From contig NC_133647.1 of the NCBI RefSeq assembly GCF_009905375.1, forward strand, positions 7,697,144-7,761,143: a stretch of 64,000 nucleotides of DNA, written 5' to 3'. The DNA is from Apium graveolens. Lineage: Eukaryota; Streptophyta; Magnoliopsida; Apiales; Apiaceae. Numbering within the stretch: the stretch's first letter is position 1; each line of letters begins with the position of its first letter. Below, piece by piece: positions 45,307 through 57,781 of the stretch. Made by a program: the position numbers and the translations under genes. The notes under the pieces were generated by a model that saw only the letters and a program-made list of their open reading frames with translations, had not been told where the DNA came from and made no database searches.

Positions 45307-46216
45307 CGGGGTGTTTGGTTCAACAAATGTGGGTATGAGGTTGAAATGGATAAAACTCATACCATGTGTTTGGTTAAAAAAATTTTGTTTTCAAACTCAT
45401 TCCTCAAACCCATGAGATATGGGGTTTAGAAACCCATGTGAAGAGGTGGGTATGAGCTAAATCAAATTCTTGGGTATTATTTTCATTATTTTCTCCGGTC
45501 TTTCTTTTTAACTAAAGTATAATTCTTTTTTTAGCTCTAATTTTAATATTGATGAATACAAAATGTGAATGTATATTATATTTTCTTAGATACTACGTAA
45601 AAATATTTATAAACTCATATTTTAATAAGAAAAATTATCAAAAATACTAACTTATTTATTTATTTATTTTTTGCGATTTTACTATCTTTTAAATTTTTTT
45701 GCAAAAATATAGAAACAACCAAAATCAAGCAGACATACAACTAGTTGAATCGAGTTTTTTTTGTTGCATTTGAGGTACATGGAGTGGCATAAATTTGTCG
45801 AAAGTTGCATCTAATTGAATCAAGTTGCATTAAATAGTATTTTCGTGAAAAAATTGAAAAATAGCATTTTTGAAAATAAAAAAGTATTTTTGCATTTTTT
45901 TTTAAAAAATTATAGTATATTTGTAAAAATATCTTTAGACTTAGGTATTTTTCAAAAAAAAATAATTTAGCCTTACTAATTCTGATTAAATCAAGTGATC
46001 GTATATAATTTTAGATTTTAATATTAAAATAATAAATTAAAAAAAAAATAATTAAATATCTTTTGATTCTTGATTCCAATCCGTTTATTAACGAGATACA
46101 TTCTCATCCTATATTTGAACCAAACAGGTAATATCAAGTATTAAGTTCCAAACTCATACCAACTTAACCCTATTCCTAATTCCAACCCGATACCACCCAA
46201 CGAACCAAACGACCTC
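45307..46216. mobile_element. PIF/Harbinger-like non-autonomous element with TTA duplication
   Basis: The 910-bp element is flanked by TTA at 45304-45306 and 46217-46219. Its left end is CGGGGTGTTTGGTTC; the right end reverse complemented is GAGGTCGTTTGGTTC. A second, inner set of TGTTTGGTT/AACCAAACA arms is present. It lies in the former NPF intron and contains the MITE at 45612-45962. Confidence 0.65.
45612..45962. mobile_element. AT-rich MITE, copy 1
   Basis: Contains ATTTTACTATCTT, ACAACTAGTTGAAT, TTGCATTTG and GACTTAGGTATTTTTCAAAAAAA-type sequence. An inverted copy lies at 46981-47268. Ends are approximate and no target duplication was resolved. Confidence 0.5.
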
Positions 46217-46219
46217 TTA

Positions 46220-46980
46220 GGCGGTTCACATATATTTATTCCTTTTCATTTTTGTAGTACTTTATTAAATTTTCTCTCCATCTAACACTAGAGAGAGAGT
46301 TTAAACAATGACATGTATGTTTAACTCAATTACATATTGGATTGTATTATAAGGAGCAGTCATATCTGATCATAAGCACCTTTAATAATAGTGACATATA
46401 AGTCCAAGTTGTCATGTGTTGTTGCTCAAATTCAGTATCGAATCTTATCCAGGAACAAATTGATATGATTCTACTTCCTATATAATTGATGTTTCGGGTC
46501 TGGTACCCCATCCACTTGTAGTTAGAAATCAAATATTGAAATGCAAACCAACTTATGGTTAATGAAATCTTGGTAGTAATATTTTCTTTTCTCTTCTGTT
46601 TTTGATAATTGGGAGCAGTGTTTTCGTTATGGATAAATATCTTGATTTCTAAAGTTATTGAAAAATATGATTTATCTGCTATTAAAAAACTCTTTTGATT
46701 TTATTAGATCAGAGCTTATTAAGAAAAGAGAAATGTTAGGTATTCAAAATTCGATCTCAAAATGATTCACAAACTGTACGTGGCACATTGTGATGGATAA
46801 TAATACAATTAAATAAAATGGATCCCTATACATTCATATCAATACACTTCTTGGCTCTAAATATGTTAAATTTATTATATATTATCAAATTTATTAAAAT
46901 TTCTACTTAAACTGCATAGAGGGCTATATATATATACATATTACCATTTCGATCAGTTTATTATTATTATAATTATTATT
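46220..46980. other. AT-rich spacer, nothing recognised
   Basis: No coding region, RNA gene or terminal repeat was seen here. Part of the original NPF gene could lie in this area but no exon was recognised. Confidence 0.4.
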
Positions 46981-47268
46981 AGGGATTTTTTTTTGAAAAA
47001 TACCCAAGTCTAAAAATATTTTTGCGAAAATATTGTCATTTTTTAATTTTTTTGCAAAAATACTATTTTCAATTTTTTTTGCAAAAATATGATTTTTGGC
47101 AACTAGAATGAACTGCAGGCAACCGCTGAGAAGTTTCTACAACTACATGCAACTCCATTCAACTAGTTACATATCTAATTGATTTTGGTTAATTCCGTAT
47201 TTTTCCAAAAAAATCAGAAGATAGTAAAATTGCAAAAAATCTTAGAAAAGTTAGTACTTATGGTAATT
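46981..47268. mobile_element. AT-rich MITE, copy 2, inverted relative to copy 1
   Basis: Reads TTTTTTTGAAAAATACCCAAG, TGCAACTCCATTCAACTAG and AGATAGTAAAATTGCAAAAA, i.e. the reverse complement of copy 1 in the same order. A (TTA)n microsatellite follows at 47262-47290. Confidence 0.5.
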
Positions 47269-47907
47269 ATTATTATTATTATTATTATACCGATAATTTA
47301 TTAATGATGTTACATAATACTAATTTGTTAAACTAGTATCTAACCAAAGGAATAACCTTTGATATTATTATTTTTCCTTTTCTTTAATCATATTTTTTGC
47401 TAATACTATATATTTTTCAGAATTTTATATACGTACATTTATTACAAATGTTAATGTTAGAGTTGAATGTTGATTTTGTTTTTGCATGTTTTCACTCCGT
47501 TCTACGTTCAGATATGAATGTTTTATTATCTAAATGTTCGGGGATATTTACATGCCCTCGGTTAGATAATAAATTCTCAAATGGAAGAATCCCCTTCGCG
47601 ACGGGTATTGTATTTCGGTTCATCCACATGAAAGTGTTTCTTGACAAAAAAAAATATAATTTATTTAAGATAAGTATATTTTATATCTAACTACAATGAA
47701 CAACATGTATAAATGTATATATTTTAGTTAACACATTATACATACTTTATTTTACTTTATTCATTTTAGTTAGATATTAAATATACTTAAAATCAATCTC
47801 TTCTATATATAATAAGAGAACATGGTGATAATATTCATGAGATTAAAAAGTCTCATTGAAATGACTAATTTACCCATATACTTTAAATATAAAAGAGGTT
47901 ATTGGGA

Positions 47908-47965
47908 GGAATTGAACCGGAGTCTTTACATTCACAAGCATGTCATTTTACCACTACATCACACT
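47908..47965 (-). repeat. tRNA-like module with perfect B-box
   Basis: The minus strand has GGTTCAATTCC (B-box consensus GGTTCRANNCC) and, about 40 bases upstream, an A-box-like TGATGTAGTGGTAA. It has no full cloverleaf, so it is a tRNA-derived (SINE-like) piece rather than a tRNA gene. Confidence 0.5.
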
Positions 47966-48281
47966 GTTAATTATGTTTTTTATCATACACATAACATGTG
48001 AGTGTCGTAAATAGCAACAATTTATTTAACTTTAAACATTATTACTAAAATATAAAGTTAAACATAGTACATAAACAGATCATTCCCTTATTTATTAAAC
48101 AATTTTTAATTTGAAAAACATGTCTCATACATTTTTAATATATATTTTTTTTAATAAAAAATATATTGTACATATAATTAATTTTTTTATATGTTGAAAT
48201 GAGATATACTTCTATAAATAATATATATGTGTACTACATATTTAGATAAGTTATACTTAGCGTATTTCGATTTATTTCAAA

Positions 48282-48738
48282 TTCAAAATTAGAACTTGAC
48301 CCATTTTTCAAAAAATACACGAAATTTGACTAAATGACCTGCCCGTAAATACCACGTCACTACCTAAATTTAATTTAAATTACGAGTTCGACTAGAAAAT
48401 CTTACCAACAAAGAAAAGTTTTGTGATATATTATATTGGTGAAAATTAATATCTTTGAGGTCTTTTTATAGAATCAAGTCAATTGATAATATGTATCAAA
48501 ATTACTAGCTTCAAAATCAGAATTTTACCCATTTTGAAAAAAATACTTAAAATTTGACTACATAACCAAGCCGAAAATACATCATCACTATCTAGGTTTG
48601 ATAAATTTAAATTACGAGCTCGACGAGAATATCTTACCAATAAGGATAAATTTTATAATTTCTTATATTAATAAAAATTAATATTTTTGAGGTTTTTATA
48701 TGATTAAGTCAATTGATATTATGTATCAAAATTACTAA
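48282..48738. repeat. Tandem duplication of about 235 bp in the Helitron
   Basis: The block 48285-48510 recurs at 48520-48740: TTGACCCATTTT.., AAATTACGAG(T/C)TCGAC, ATCTTACCAA and TATGTATCAAAATTACTA occur in the same order, with roughly 20% divergence. Confidence 0.7.
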
Positions 48739-51318
48739 CTGACTGATTTTACATTATTACATCTGGAACTTGTCCCAATATTTAAATATATTCATAATTT
48801 GATATGAGATGTCACAGGCTCCGTTAAAATTACAGATATACTAAATCGATTTATTTATTAACTTTTCACTTTAAAAAGGTTAGATTTAAAATATTATTCA
48901 ATGATTGTAAATTTAGAAAAAGGTACTTCTAAGGTCCTATTTTTCTCATTCACATTAGAAAAAATTAAACTAATAAAGTAAAATTAATCATTTTCATTAA
49001 CATGTTATTTAAAAAATGGTACGACATTTGATGCTTTTTCATAAAATATAGTTTATTTATTGCATTATTTAATTAAAAATATATTTATATTCAAATATTT
49101 GTGAGACAAATCCTAAATTTTATATTATTCAATTTGATATGGTTATTATAAATAATCAAATACATAAGTCCCTATTTTTTGTGGAGTTCTGGAGTCCAAA
49201 ATCATAACTTTATATTACAATCCAATCTAATTGTTCAGGTTTTATGTTTCTAATAATTTAAAAACTAAAATAATAAACTAAATGATATAAACGTGTGTTA
49301 TGGTGTTATATCATTAATGTTCAGCAAATCGAATATTTACGTGTTCTACAACGTGAATACGTATGTTCTTCAAACTGATCATGTTCTATAAAATCATATG
49401 TTCTGCAATGTTCAACTTGTCAGATGTTTGAGATTTGCAAGATATTTATTAAAATATTGATATTTGTAAAACATGATTCACATTATAATAAGTTGCAAAT
49501 TTTTTTATACTATTTTACTTATAAAACATATATGAACTCCCGTACTCAACTAAAAACAAGGATTCCATAGAACTCAACATATGTATATATATATATATAT
49601 AATAAAATTGAAAAATTATAGAATTCAATATTTTGGAAAAAATATATTTAAAATTAGCAATAATAAATTTACAAAAAAATATTTAGTGTTGGAAAATATT
49701 GTACATCTATTTTGAATTATTTGAAAAAAGGTTAAAATTATAATGTATTGTACTATTTGATTTAATCCTTGTTATGCTATCTAAATAATTTTTTTTAATA
49801 TTAGTCCATATTTTGAAAGGATTGACAAGTTCAACTAATATTTTTTTAAAAAAATCATCAAATTGAAGTTAATTAATTTAGAAAAATAACATACAATGTT
49901 ATCAAGTTACTATAAAAAGAAATATTAGAATCATAAATGAAAGAAACTTCAAAATGATTTGAATGATTATATTCGTACAAATTTGTCTTCAGATTATTGA
50001 AAAAAAACTTATGAATATCAGTAGTTAGTATTTACGATATATATATATGAATTATTTTTATGTCACATCCATGACTGATGCTCAGTCGAGTAAAAATAGA
50101 TATTGTTTGATTGTCAGTGCTACTACGACTACGATATATAAATAATTGTAATTTATTTATTACATAATTATAATTTTTGAATAATCATAAATACATGTTA
50201 TTTGAGTAATTTATTGAATAACAATTTGATATATACAAGACCAAGATATCTAGCATACAAATAAACGAGACCAACATAATTTACTCAAAAATATAATAAA
50301 TAGTAATTTACATACATACACGCACATGTGACTTTATCTTTACCAATAATAAATATTCAATTTTAATGGTGTATTTCAGAGTTATTGATATATATACTAC
50401 AAGAAAATAACAAAAGTTTTTTATGTTCAGAAAATAAGAATGATCAATTAAATTTAAGTTTTTTTTCAATTTGTTAAAAACTAAATAGATTATGTCAATT
50501 TTAATTTATGAATTGACAATTATCTGACATCTTATAAAATTAACTTTGTATAATACAGAGGATTAATAGTTAAGTACACGACGTAGATCAACTTTAGTTA
50601 ATGAATTAAGACATTAACAATGATATTAAATCAACATAAACATTGAAATTAAAAAAATAACATTTTTCTTAAAAAATAAACTTATATTAATTATAGTGCA
50701 AATTCTACTTTGTTGAATATTATGATTGCACATGTCTTAACCACTTTAATTATGCATTACTAATCATTTTAAATTAAGCAAGGTAATTGTAAATTAGTAA
50801 TGACTTTAGTAATAAAATATCTCATTACTCCGGGTTTATTTGACCAAAACTCAAATAATTTACCCGACTCTGTAATATACATATATGTTAAATTTTTTGT
50901 GTTTTTTATAAAAATATTGACAATATTTGTTGGATTAACTTAGTCTTTTCTTTTTACACCTACAGTGACTACCCTGCTTGTATTCATTTAGTAAATACAA
51001 ATTACACGACAAAAATAAGAAAATATGCATTATGATTAATGAGATATATTAAAAACGTTATGAACATTATTAATGTTTTACATGAAAATCATACACATTG
51101 ATAGATACTCAATTTGTATTTGATATGTTTTAGACGTTATACAATATTTATCAATAAGAAAATGATGAAATTTTTTACTAATATAATTGTATGGTGTACA
51201 AAAAAATCTAGAAAATGACCCGTGTCTCGCACAGGTTATATGCTAGTTATATATATTAGAGGAGAAAATGGCTTTTAATGTGATTTACTAATATAAAAAG
51301 AAAGAGTAGAAGGGATAT

Positions 51319-51375
51319 GAATCGAACCTATGATTAAAGGTGACAGTCACCAATTTAATTTCAACACAACTGAGT
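51319..51375 (-). repeat. tRNA-like module, copy 1
   Basis: The minus strand has GGTTCGATTC and an upstream A-box-like segment. Related copies lie at 52385 and 52951. Confidence 0.4.
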
Positions 51376-51555
51376 ATGTACACAAATTTTTGCATTGATA
51401 ATTTTATACTCGACTCCAAAAAAAAAGCTAACTTGAATTTGATAAGTTCAAACTCGACTCAACCCGACTCGAATTACATCGCTATATAGAACTATAAAAA
51501 TGTTCATCTTCTTCTGATTATTATGATACTATCTCCCTATATATATATATATATT

Positions 51556-51886
51556 GAGGTCATTCTAATAAAACCAATTTTAGAATAAAATCTAGAAACT
51601 AAATATTTTTTTAAAAAAATTACTTCGAAATATATCACATGTAGTATGCAAATCGATCGTTGAGAGATGGAGAAAAATACAGTGAAGTCGGATTTTAAAA
51701 AAAAACTTACCATTTGACGGGAAAAATCAAATTAAATACGGAGGGGAAAAGCTGAGATTGTGTGTGGGAGGGTGCAAAGTAGTTGTGTGTGATGTTTTTA
51801 GGGGGACATTAGATTAGATTGATTTAATGATCTAGATTAGTTTCTATTTTCTATTCTAAATTTAGTTTCTATTTGATAATGTGCCT
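51556..51886. mobile_element. MITE-like insertion in copy 1 of the large duplication
   Basis: The segment from TGAGGTCATTCTAAT to GATAATGTGCC interrupts copy 1 but is absent from copy 2, where the flanking TATATATATAT and ATTAGTAAT are adjacent. Its ends share inverted GAAACTAA/TTAGTTTC and AATTTTAGAATA/TATTCTAAATTT arms. TATATATAT on both sides may be a target duplication. The superfamily is not certain. Confidence 0.5.
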
Positions 51887-52384
51887 ATATATATTAGTAA
51901 TATCCGGACAACTTGTTTTGTCCATGTCTTTCATGACATTATGAAAACTTATTTATGTTATACAACGTAAGCAGAATCGAAAACTGTCTGGTTCGCCTCG
52001 AACTCGAGTAAAAAATTCGGGCTCCAGCTCGATTTTCACCGAGTCTTAGTTTCAAGTTCGAATCTCGGTTCGTAAAAATTTCGACAGGCTCCATAAACTC
52101 GAATTGATTTCACTAAATATTGATATAAATTCAAAATATGATCGGTCCGGCTCGAGTTCGATTCGATTAAATAAATAAAATACCGAATATTTAGATTAAA
52201 ATACATTTATAATGAAAAAAGTTAGAATTAGTAGAGGTTCGATAATACCAGCGAGTCTTACAAGTCGAGTAGGACTACATGTAATTTGGGGTTTAATCGA
52301 GTCGAGTTAAACACTGTCATATATAAGTAATTTACTTATATATCCCTATATTTAAATTTGGTTTAAAAACAAACAGTTGAAAGA

Positions 52385-52446
52385 ATTCGAACCTATGATT
52401 TAAGGTGACAATCAACTTAAATTCGCCATTATAACCGATGAGCTTC
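52385..52446 (-). repeat. tRNA-like module, copy 2
   Basis: Minus strand: GAGCTCATCGGTTATAATGG at the A-box position and TAGGTTCGAATTC at the B-box position. Confidence 0.45.
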
Positions 52447-52678
52447 AAAAATTTTTTGATATTTAAGTTAAAATCATTAAGTACAAATGTAAGGATCAGA
52501 AAAATTATATTTTTAATTTTTTGACATCTAGATTAAAATAATTAACTACATGCGTTTATATATCACAGATAACATTATATCCTATATATAATTGTTGTAA
52601 GAGAGTTAATGGGACTTGGTGATCAGGGATAAAACAACCATTTTATTTAATAATAGTATTATTAAGCAAATAGATCAA

Positions 52679-52689
52679 GGTTCGATTCC
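52679..52689 (+). promoter_or_regulatory. Isolated B-box GGTTCGATTCC
   Basis: A perfect tRNA-type B-box on the plus strand, 100 bp inside the proposed Helitron start at 52580. Two further B-box-like motifs lie at 56081-56092 and 56155-56166. Confidence 0.4.
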
Positions 52690-52950
52690 TCGCGCGAACA
52701 AACATTAACTTAATATTAATATTAAGAAAGTTAATATTATTTTATAATTAGAAAACTATCATGTTCTAAACTATAAAATTAGTAAATAGTTTATGTTTGC
52801 TCTAATAAATATTATAAGAAATTATAATTACATAAGATTGATTGTTTTGGAAAAACTTAAAAAGAATTAAAAAAAACTGATAAGATGGAGAAAATTATAT
52901 TAATATTTTATAAAACATCTCATGCAGAGTACAAAACTAGTATAATTTAA

Positions 52951-52998
52951 AGGTGACAATCAATTTAGGTTCACCATTATAACTTAGTGAGCTACGAG
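52951..52998 (-). repeat. tRNA-like module, copy 3
   Basis: Minus strand: GTAGCTCACTAAGTTATAAT (near-consensus A-box), then TTGATTGTCACC as in copy 2; the B-box side is lost. Confidence 0.4.
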
Positions 52999-55913
52999 AG
53001 AATTTCGATATGTAAGTTAAAATCATTAAGTACATATGTACGGATGAGGAAAGTTATACTTTCTATATGTTTGACATCTAGTTAAAATTATTAACTACAT
53101 GCGTTTATATATCATAAGTAATATTTTCTTTAATATTTATTCAAAAAAATTAATAGCAAAAATATTTTTGTTTTCGAAAATTAAACTCTACACATTCTTT
53201 AAGTCATTTTGTAAAATACATACAATGGGTTAATTTTTATTTTAAGCATATGATTATATTCAAGAAAGAAAACACTAAATAATATATGATCATAAATTAT
53301 ATAATATTTATTTAGTCAAATTTTGGGATCAACAACATATTTATATTCTTAAAAATTATTTTTTGATAAAAGCTCGATCTCAACTCGTATAATAAATGAA
53401 TAGAGTTCAAATACAATTTTTTGACCTCGATAATTTTTAAACTCTACTCCAAATAAAAAGCTAACTTGAAGTTGATAATTTCAAACACGAATCGATCAGA
53501 ATCAAATTATACCACTGTAAAGAACTATAGAAATATCCATCTTATTCTAATTATTGTGATTTTTTGATATATATATATATATTAGTAATGTTCAGACAAC
53601 TTGCTCTTTACATGTCTTTTATGACATTATGAAAACTTATTTATGTTATACAACGTGAGCCGAGTCGAACACAGTCATGTTCGTCTCGAACTCGATAAGA
53701 AAACTCGGGCTCGATCTCGACTTCCACCGAGCCTTAATTTCATGTTCGAATCTCGATTCATAAAGTTCGATAGGCTCAATAAACTCGAATTTATTTCACT
53801 AAATATTGATAAAAATTCGAAATGTGATCGGTTCGACTTGAGTTCGATTCAATTAAATATAGAAATTGTAAATAAAATACTGAATATTTAGATAAAAATA
53901 TATTTATAATGAAAAAAGTACAATTAGTGGAGACTCGATAATACCCGTGATCCTTACGAGCCGAGTAGAACTATATGTAATTTGGGATTTAATTGAGTCG
54001 AGTTGAACACTCTTAGGTTTGGCTCGAACTCGATTAAAAATTTCCGCCTCGAGTTCGAGTGAGCCTTAATTTCAAGCTTGAATCTCGGCTCATAGAAAGT
54101 TCGATAGACTTGATATGCTAAAAATCTTGAATTGATTTCACCAAATATTGACAAAATTCGAAATACGATCGGTTCTACTCGAGTTTAATTCAATTATATA
54201 TATAAAATATAATAAAATATTAAATATTTAAATAAAATACATTTATAATAAAAAAGTTATAATTAATAGAGGCTCGGTAAGGCTCGCGAGCCGAGTAATT
54301 GAAAACTCGAGCTAAGTAAATATTTCGAATAACTCGAGTTCGGGCTCGACTCGATTATTCAAACTCGAGTAATTCACGAACAGTTTGATTTCTTTACATC
54401 GCTAAGTGTAATATAATAATATATACTAATAATTACATGATAATGCGTCATTTCCAAATCACCCACAATTTTGAGAGAATATATAAGTGATGTCGAAAAA
54501 GGGATGAATAATTAATTGATGCACAATAAGGCTCGCGAGTTTTAAAAGCCGGATAATTAGAAACTCGATCTCAGCAAATAATTCGAATAACTTAAGTTCA
54601 AACTCGGCTCGATTATTACCGAGCTAAATCGAATATTTTATGAGGCCGCGCTCGAGTATTTTATGAATGATTTGATTTTTTTACAACCCTAATGTAATAC
54701 GATCATGTTACTAATAATTTTGCGATCAGAGATTATATATATACTAACTCACGAAAATTATGCGTAATTTAAAAATCACCTTCAATTTTGAGAGAATATA
54801 TAAGTGATGTCGAAAAACGGATGTACAAATACATATAAGATATAAAGACAAAGCATCTTATGTTAATATTTTTGGATTAAGACTTATGAAAATGTCAAGG
54901 TATATCAGAAAGTTGATAAACCAAAATATGACATGAATTTTATGTGAATATGCAACTTTCAGTGCATATGAACAATATTTGCAAGGTGAATGAAAGTAAA
55001 CACGAGATTGATCATTGCAACAAAGTGTTATTGTTGAACAATGAATTTGTTGTGGCTAAAATGAGCATTTCGAGAATATGCAAATTACATAATATTGAAC
55101 ACCGTACCAAATTCACATTACACGTTTACACAAAATTTAAGGTTCGATAGCACAAACAAAAATGTATTTCAGATTTCCCAAACTTTTGTTGTAAATCATG
55201 ATTTGAAAGATAATCGAAAGAAATTGAAATAATACTTTGGAGGAGCTCAACTTAGTTGAAAAAAAAATACAAATCAAGCTATAAAAAATAAGTGACAAAT
55301 AAGAGATACGTTTTTCAAAAGAATCAGCAAACAAAGGAATTTCCTTTTAGAATTTGTTTCTAAAAAATGGTTGTAATGAGAGTACTGAAAAAGAATAGGG
55401 TAAGCACCAAGAACATAGAAGACACAATAAATACAAATTTGTTATGTTCATTAAGTGCAATTTTGACCATGCCCTAAATATTGATCAAAAATGAATTGTC
55501 TTGAGTGCAATGGAACACATTATAAAAATAAAGACGAATTTAATTAAATCTTAAGGTTTTAATAATCGATAACAAAGAATCTTGTCATGAAATATAATGT
55601 TTGCTTTGATGCGGTGGATATTACAATCATACAATAAAAATTAAGTAAAAACAAAAGATAAAATCGATTGATAATTGAATATTAACTCAAAGTATTAATA
55701 GATGCCGAAAATGTGATACAATTTATAAAAAATAAGGATATTTGGAAGTAGTGTACAAAATTTATGCTTAAGAGTTTCTTATAATCATCAGTTCGATATT
55801 AATAATATAATATCAACCTCCTAGTATGGAATGGGTATAGAATCAAGCTACGATCAATTCATAATAATGCATATATAAATAATTTCCGTACTTTGCACGT
55901 ACATTCATGCTAG

Positions 55914-56380
55914 TCTATACTATACTATTATAAGCACAAAACCCTCTATTTGATAGTTGGTCAGTTGTTCTGTACAGTTGTTTGGTATGGTAAATAACAA
56001 TCATCGGATTTAAAGACACATAGAAGGGAACCAATGAATATAATATTATATTAATATTTAAACTGCTCTCATAGATTAAGCGTTCGAATCCCGTCAACAT
56101 CGTATTATATTAAATTTTTATATTCTTTATTTTTTACAATTTCTACAGGTTCAAGGTTCGAGTCTGTGAATAACATATTATATTTTATATTATTTATTTT
56201 CAGTTAAGTTTCAAATTATTATAAAACATATATCATTATAACCTATTATGTTCTTCAATTTATTTTTCAACTATTAAAAATCTATATTAATATATTAATA
56301 ATTTTAAGACAAAATATATTACTAAAAATTATCCGAATGTTAAAAATAATTCGTGCAATATTGTACGAGTTATAGGCTAG
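55914..56380 (+). mobile_element. Short Helitron (467 bp), head-to-tail with the preceding one
   Basis: It starts TCTATACTATACTATTA directly after the CTAG of the upstream element and ends TCGTGCAATATTGTACGA, TTATAGG spacer, CTAG and T. The hairpin CGTGCA/TGTACG has a 6-bp stem with one G-T pair. Two B-box-like motifs lie inside. Confidence 0.6.
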
Positions 56381-57155
56381 TATTTATTTAAGTATGAATA
56401 GAAAATAGTAGTATTAATAAGCACGAGTTTTTCAAGGTGGTAAACTAAAAATAAAAATATAATTTAAACTCCTCTTTTAAGATCATAAATTCGGTTGACT
56501 TTAGGTCAAACATAGTATTAGATAAATTAAGCATGAGAGCTTATTGCTAAATTATGCACTATAAGTTTTTTTTCCTGCAAAGTGTAAGATAAGTTTTGAG
56601 TAGGAAAATGGAGTTAACTTTTATAAGGAAGTGCTGATAAATAATTAAAATAGATGATTTCGAAATAAAAAAAACTCCAATAATTCAATTTTATACGCTA
56701 TGCAAAACCTTTTCTGGATACGAAAAACGATGATCAAATTATTTTTGATAATTATTTAAAGTTCCTTTAGGTATTAGTTGAACAAATATATGACATTAGC
56801 TGCTCTTAAAGAATCTGTTCCAAGTTCGCAAATAATTGCATACTGAAAACTGCTCTAGAAATGATTTTGGAAATCTTATGGTGTCACCCACCTTGGAAAT
56901 ATCCTTTAGAAATTATAAATGTTAACTGTATGGGTAATTTTTACTTTATCTTTCTTATACATGCTTTCCAAATAATTAAATAATCTCTAACAAGAGTCAT
57001 AGTGGCTCGGTTGGAAGTGTAAAAATTCTTGCCGACGGTACGTTGCTTTAAGCCATCATCCCTTTTGGTTCCCTTAGGTCCGGGCCTGGAGTTATTACGG
57101 TAGTTAATAAAAAATGAACCAAATAATATTTGGGGTTTGACGGCTCACCTTGTTG
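56381..57155. other. AT-rich spacer, nothing recognised
   Basis: No ORF of note. The short TGGCTCGGTTGG at 57003 resembles a tRNA A-box but no B-box follows. Confidence 0.4.
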
Positions 57156-57164
57156 GGCATAAAC

Positions 57165-57632
57165 TAGGAAGCAATGATACGGATACGAGAGTGCGAGTGC
57201 GTAGTGCTGCGATACGGGAATTTGACAAATATAAAAATATGGGGATATGGGTGTGAGGGGACACGAGAAAAATAAACAAATAATTTTATATATTTTATGT
57301 TAAATATAATAAAACTTACTAACAAAATCAAAAATTGCTTGAAAAATGAATCAAATGCATCATTTATTAATCTAAAATACAAAAATACAAGTAAAATCTT
57401 TTAGTTTATGCAAAAATGAATACAATAATCAATATTTATGTAGTAACTAATAGACATAGATACTTAATTTTGTAAATGTAGTTTGCTAAAATAGATTTGA
57501 ACTACAATTTCTAAACAGAAAATTTCATATTAGTATCATAGAAGAATCCGTGTGTCCGATTCGGGGATACGTGTGTCGGATTCTCCGACACGAGGACTCG
57601 GCAGCGACCCAAGTCTCCCTGCTTCTTAGGGC
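57165..57632. mobile_element. MITE-like segment with AGGAAGCA / TGCTTCTTA ends
   Basis: AGGAAGCAATGATACGGATACG at the left (GATACGG-rich) pairs loosely with a right end rich in GGGGATACG, GTGTCGGA and TCCGACAC and finishing TGCTTCTTAGG. Sequences of this design are widespread hAT-type MITEs in plants, from memory. No clear target duplication was found. Confidence 0.4.
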
Positions 57633-57781
57633 ATAAATAAGAGGTGGGTTGGAGGGTTGGTGGGCTTTCCGTTCATCCCTAACACAACCCCATGCTAACA
57701 TGCACGTACCCCGGTAACCTATTTGGGTTAGGGCTTCATTTTATTATAGTATAAAAAGTTATTTTATTTCTTTACCTTTTC

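Larger units (their letters stand above)
47797..51246 (+). mobile_element. Putative non-autonomous Helitron, 3.45 kb
   Basis: The left end is A|TCTCTTCTATATATAATAAG, a typical Helitron 5' start. The right end has a hairpin-like ACCCGTGTCTCGCACAGGT (51219-51237), a short spacer and TATGCTAG|T. The flanks A and T fit insertion into AT. No RepHel gene is present. It contains a tRNA-like module, a tandem duplication and long AT-rich DNA. The two ends could belong to different nested copies. Confidence 0.5.
51310..54330. repeat. Large direct duplication with CTCGAG-rich sub-repeats
   Basis: Blocks of 51310-52575 recur in order at 52948-54010: a tRNA-like piece, a GCTAACTTGAA.TTGATAA block (51428; 53459), a TCATGACATTATGAAAAC block (51928; 53617), and a CTCGAACTCGA..CCGAG block. 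The last block (about 340 bp) is present a third time at 54012-54330 and in part near 54530. Unit spacing is about 1.65 kb. The copies are diverged and copy 1 carries an extra insertion at 51556-51886. Confidence 0.65.
52580..55913 (+). mobile_element. Possible Helitron ending in CTAG at 55913
   Basis: The right end reads CCGTACTTTGCACGTACATTCATGCTAG and then T, a degenerate form of the Helitron 3' end in this region. The proposed left end is A|TCCTATATATAATTG at 52580, similar to the start at 47797. No transposase gene is present. The left boundary is a guess. The stretch 54340-55880 has no gene. Confidence 0.35.

Noticed and set aside
47397..47690. 97-residue plus-strand ORF
   Set aside because: No motif, AT-rich, low-complexity hydrophobic; likely chance.
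47908..47980. tRNA gene on the minus strand
   Set aside because: A and B boxes are present but stems do not pair into a cloverleaf; treated as tRNA-derived.
57003..57060. Possible tRNA gene starting at TGGCTCGGTTGG
   Set aside because: No B-box or matching acceptor stem follows.
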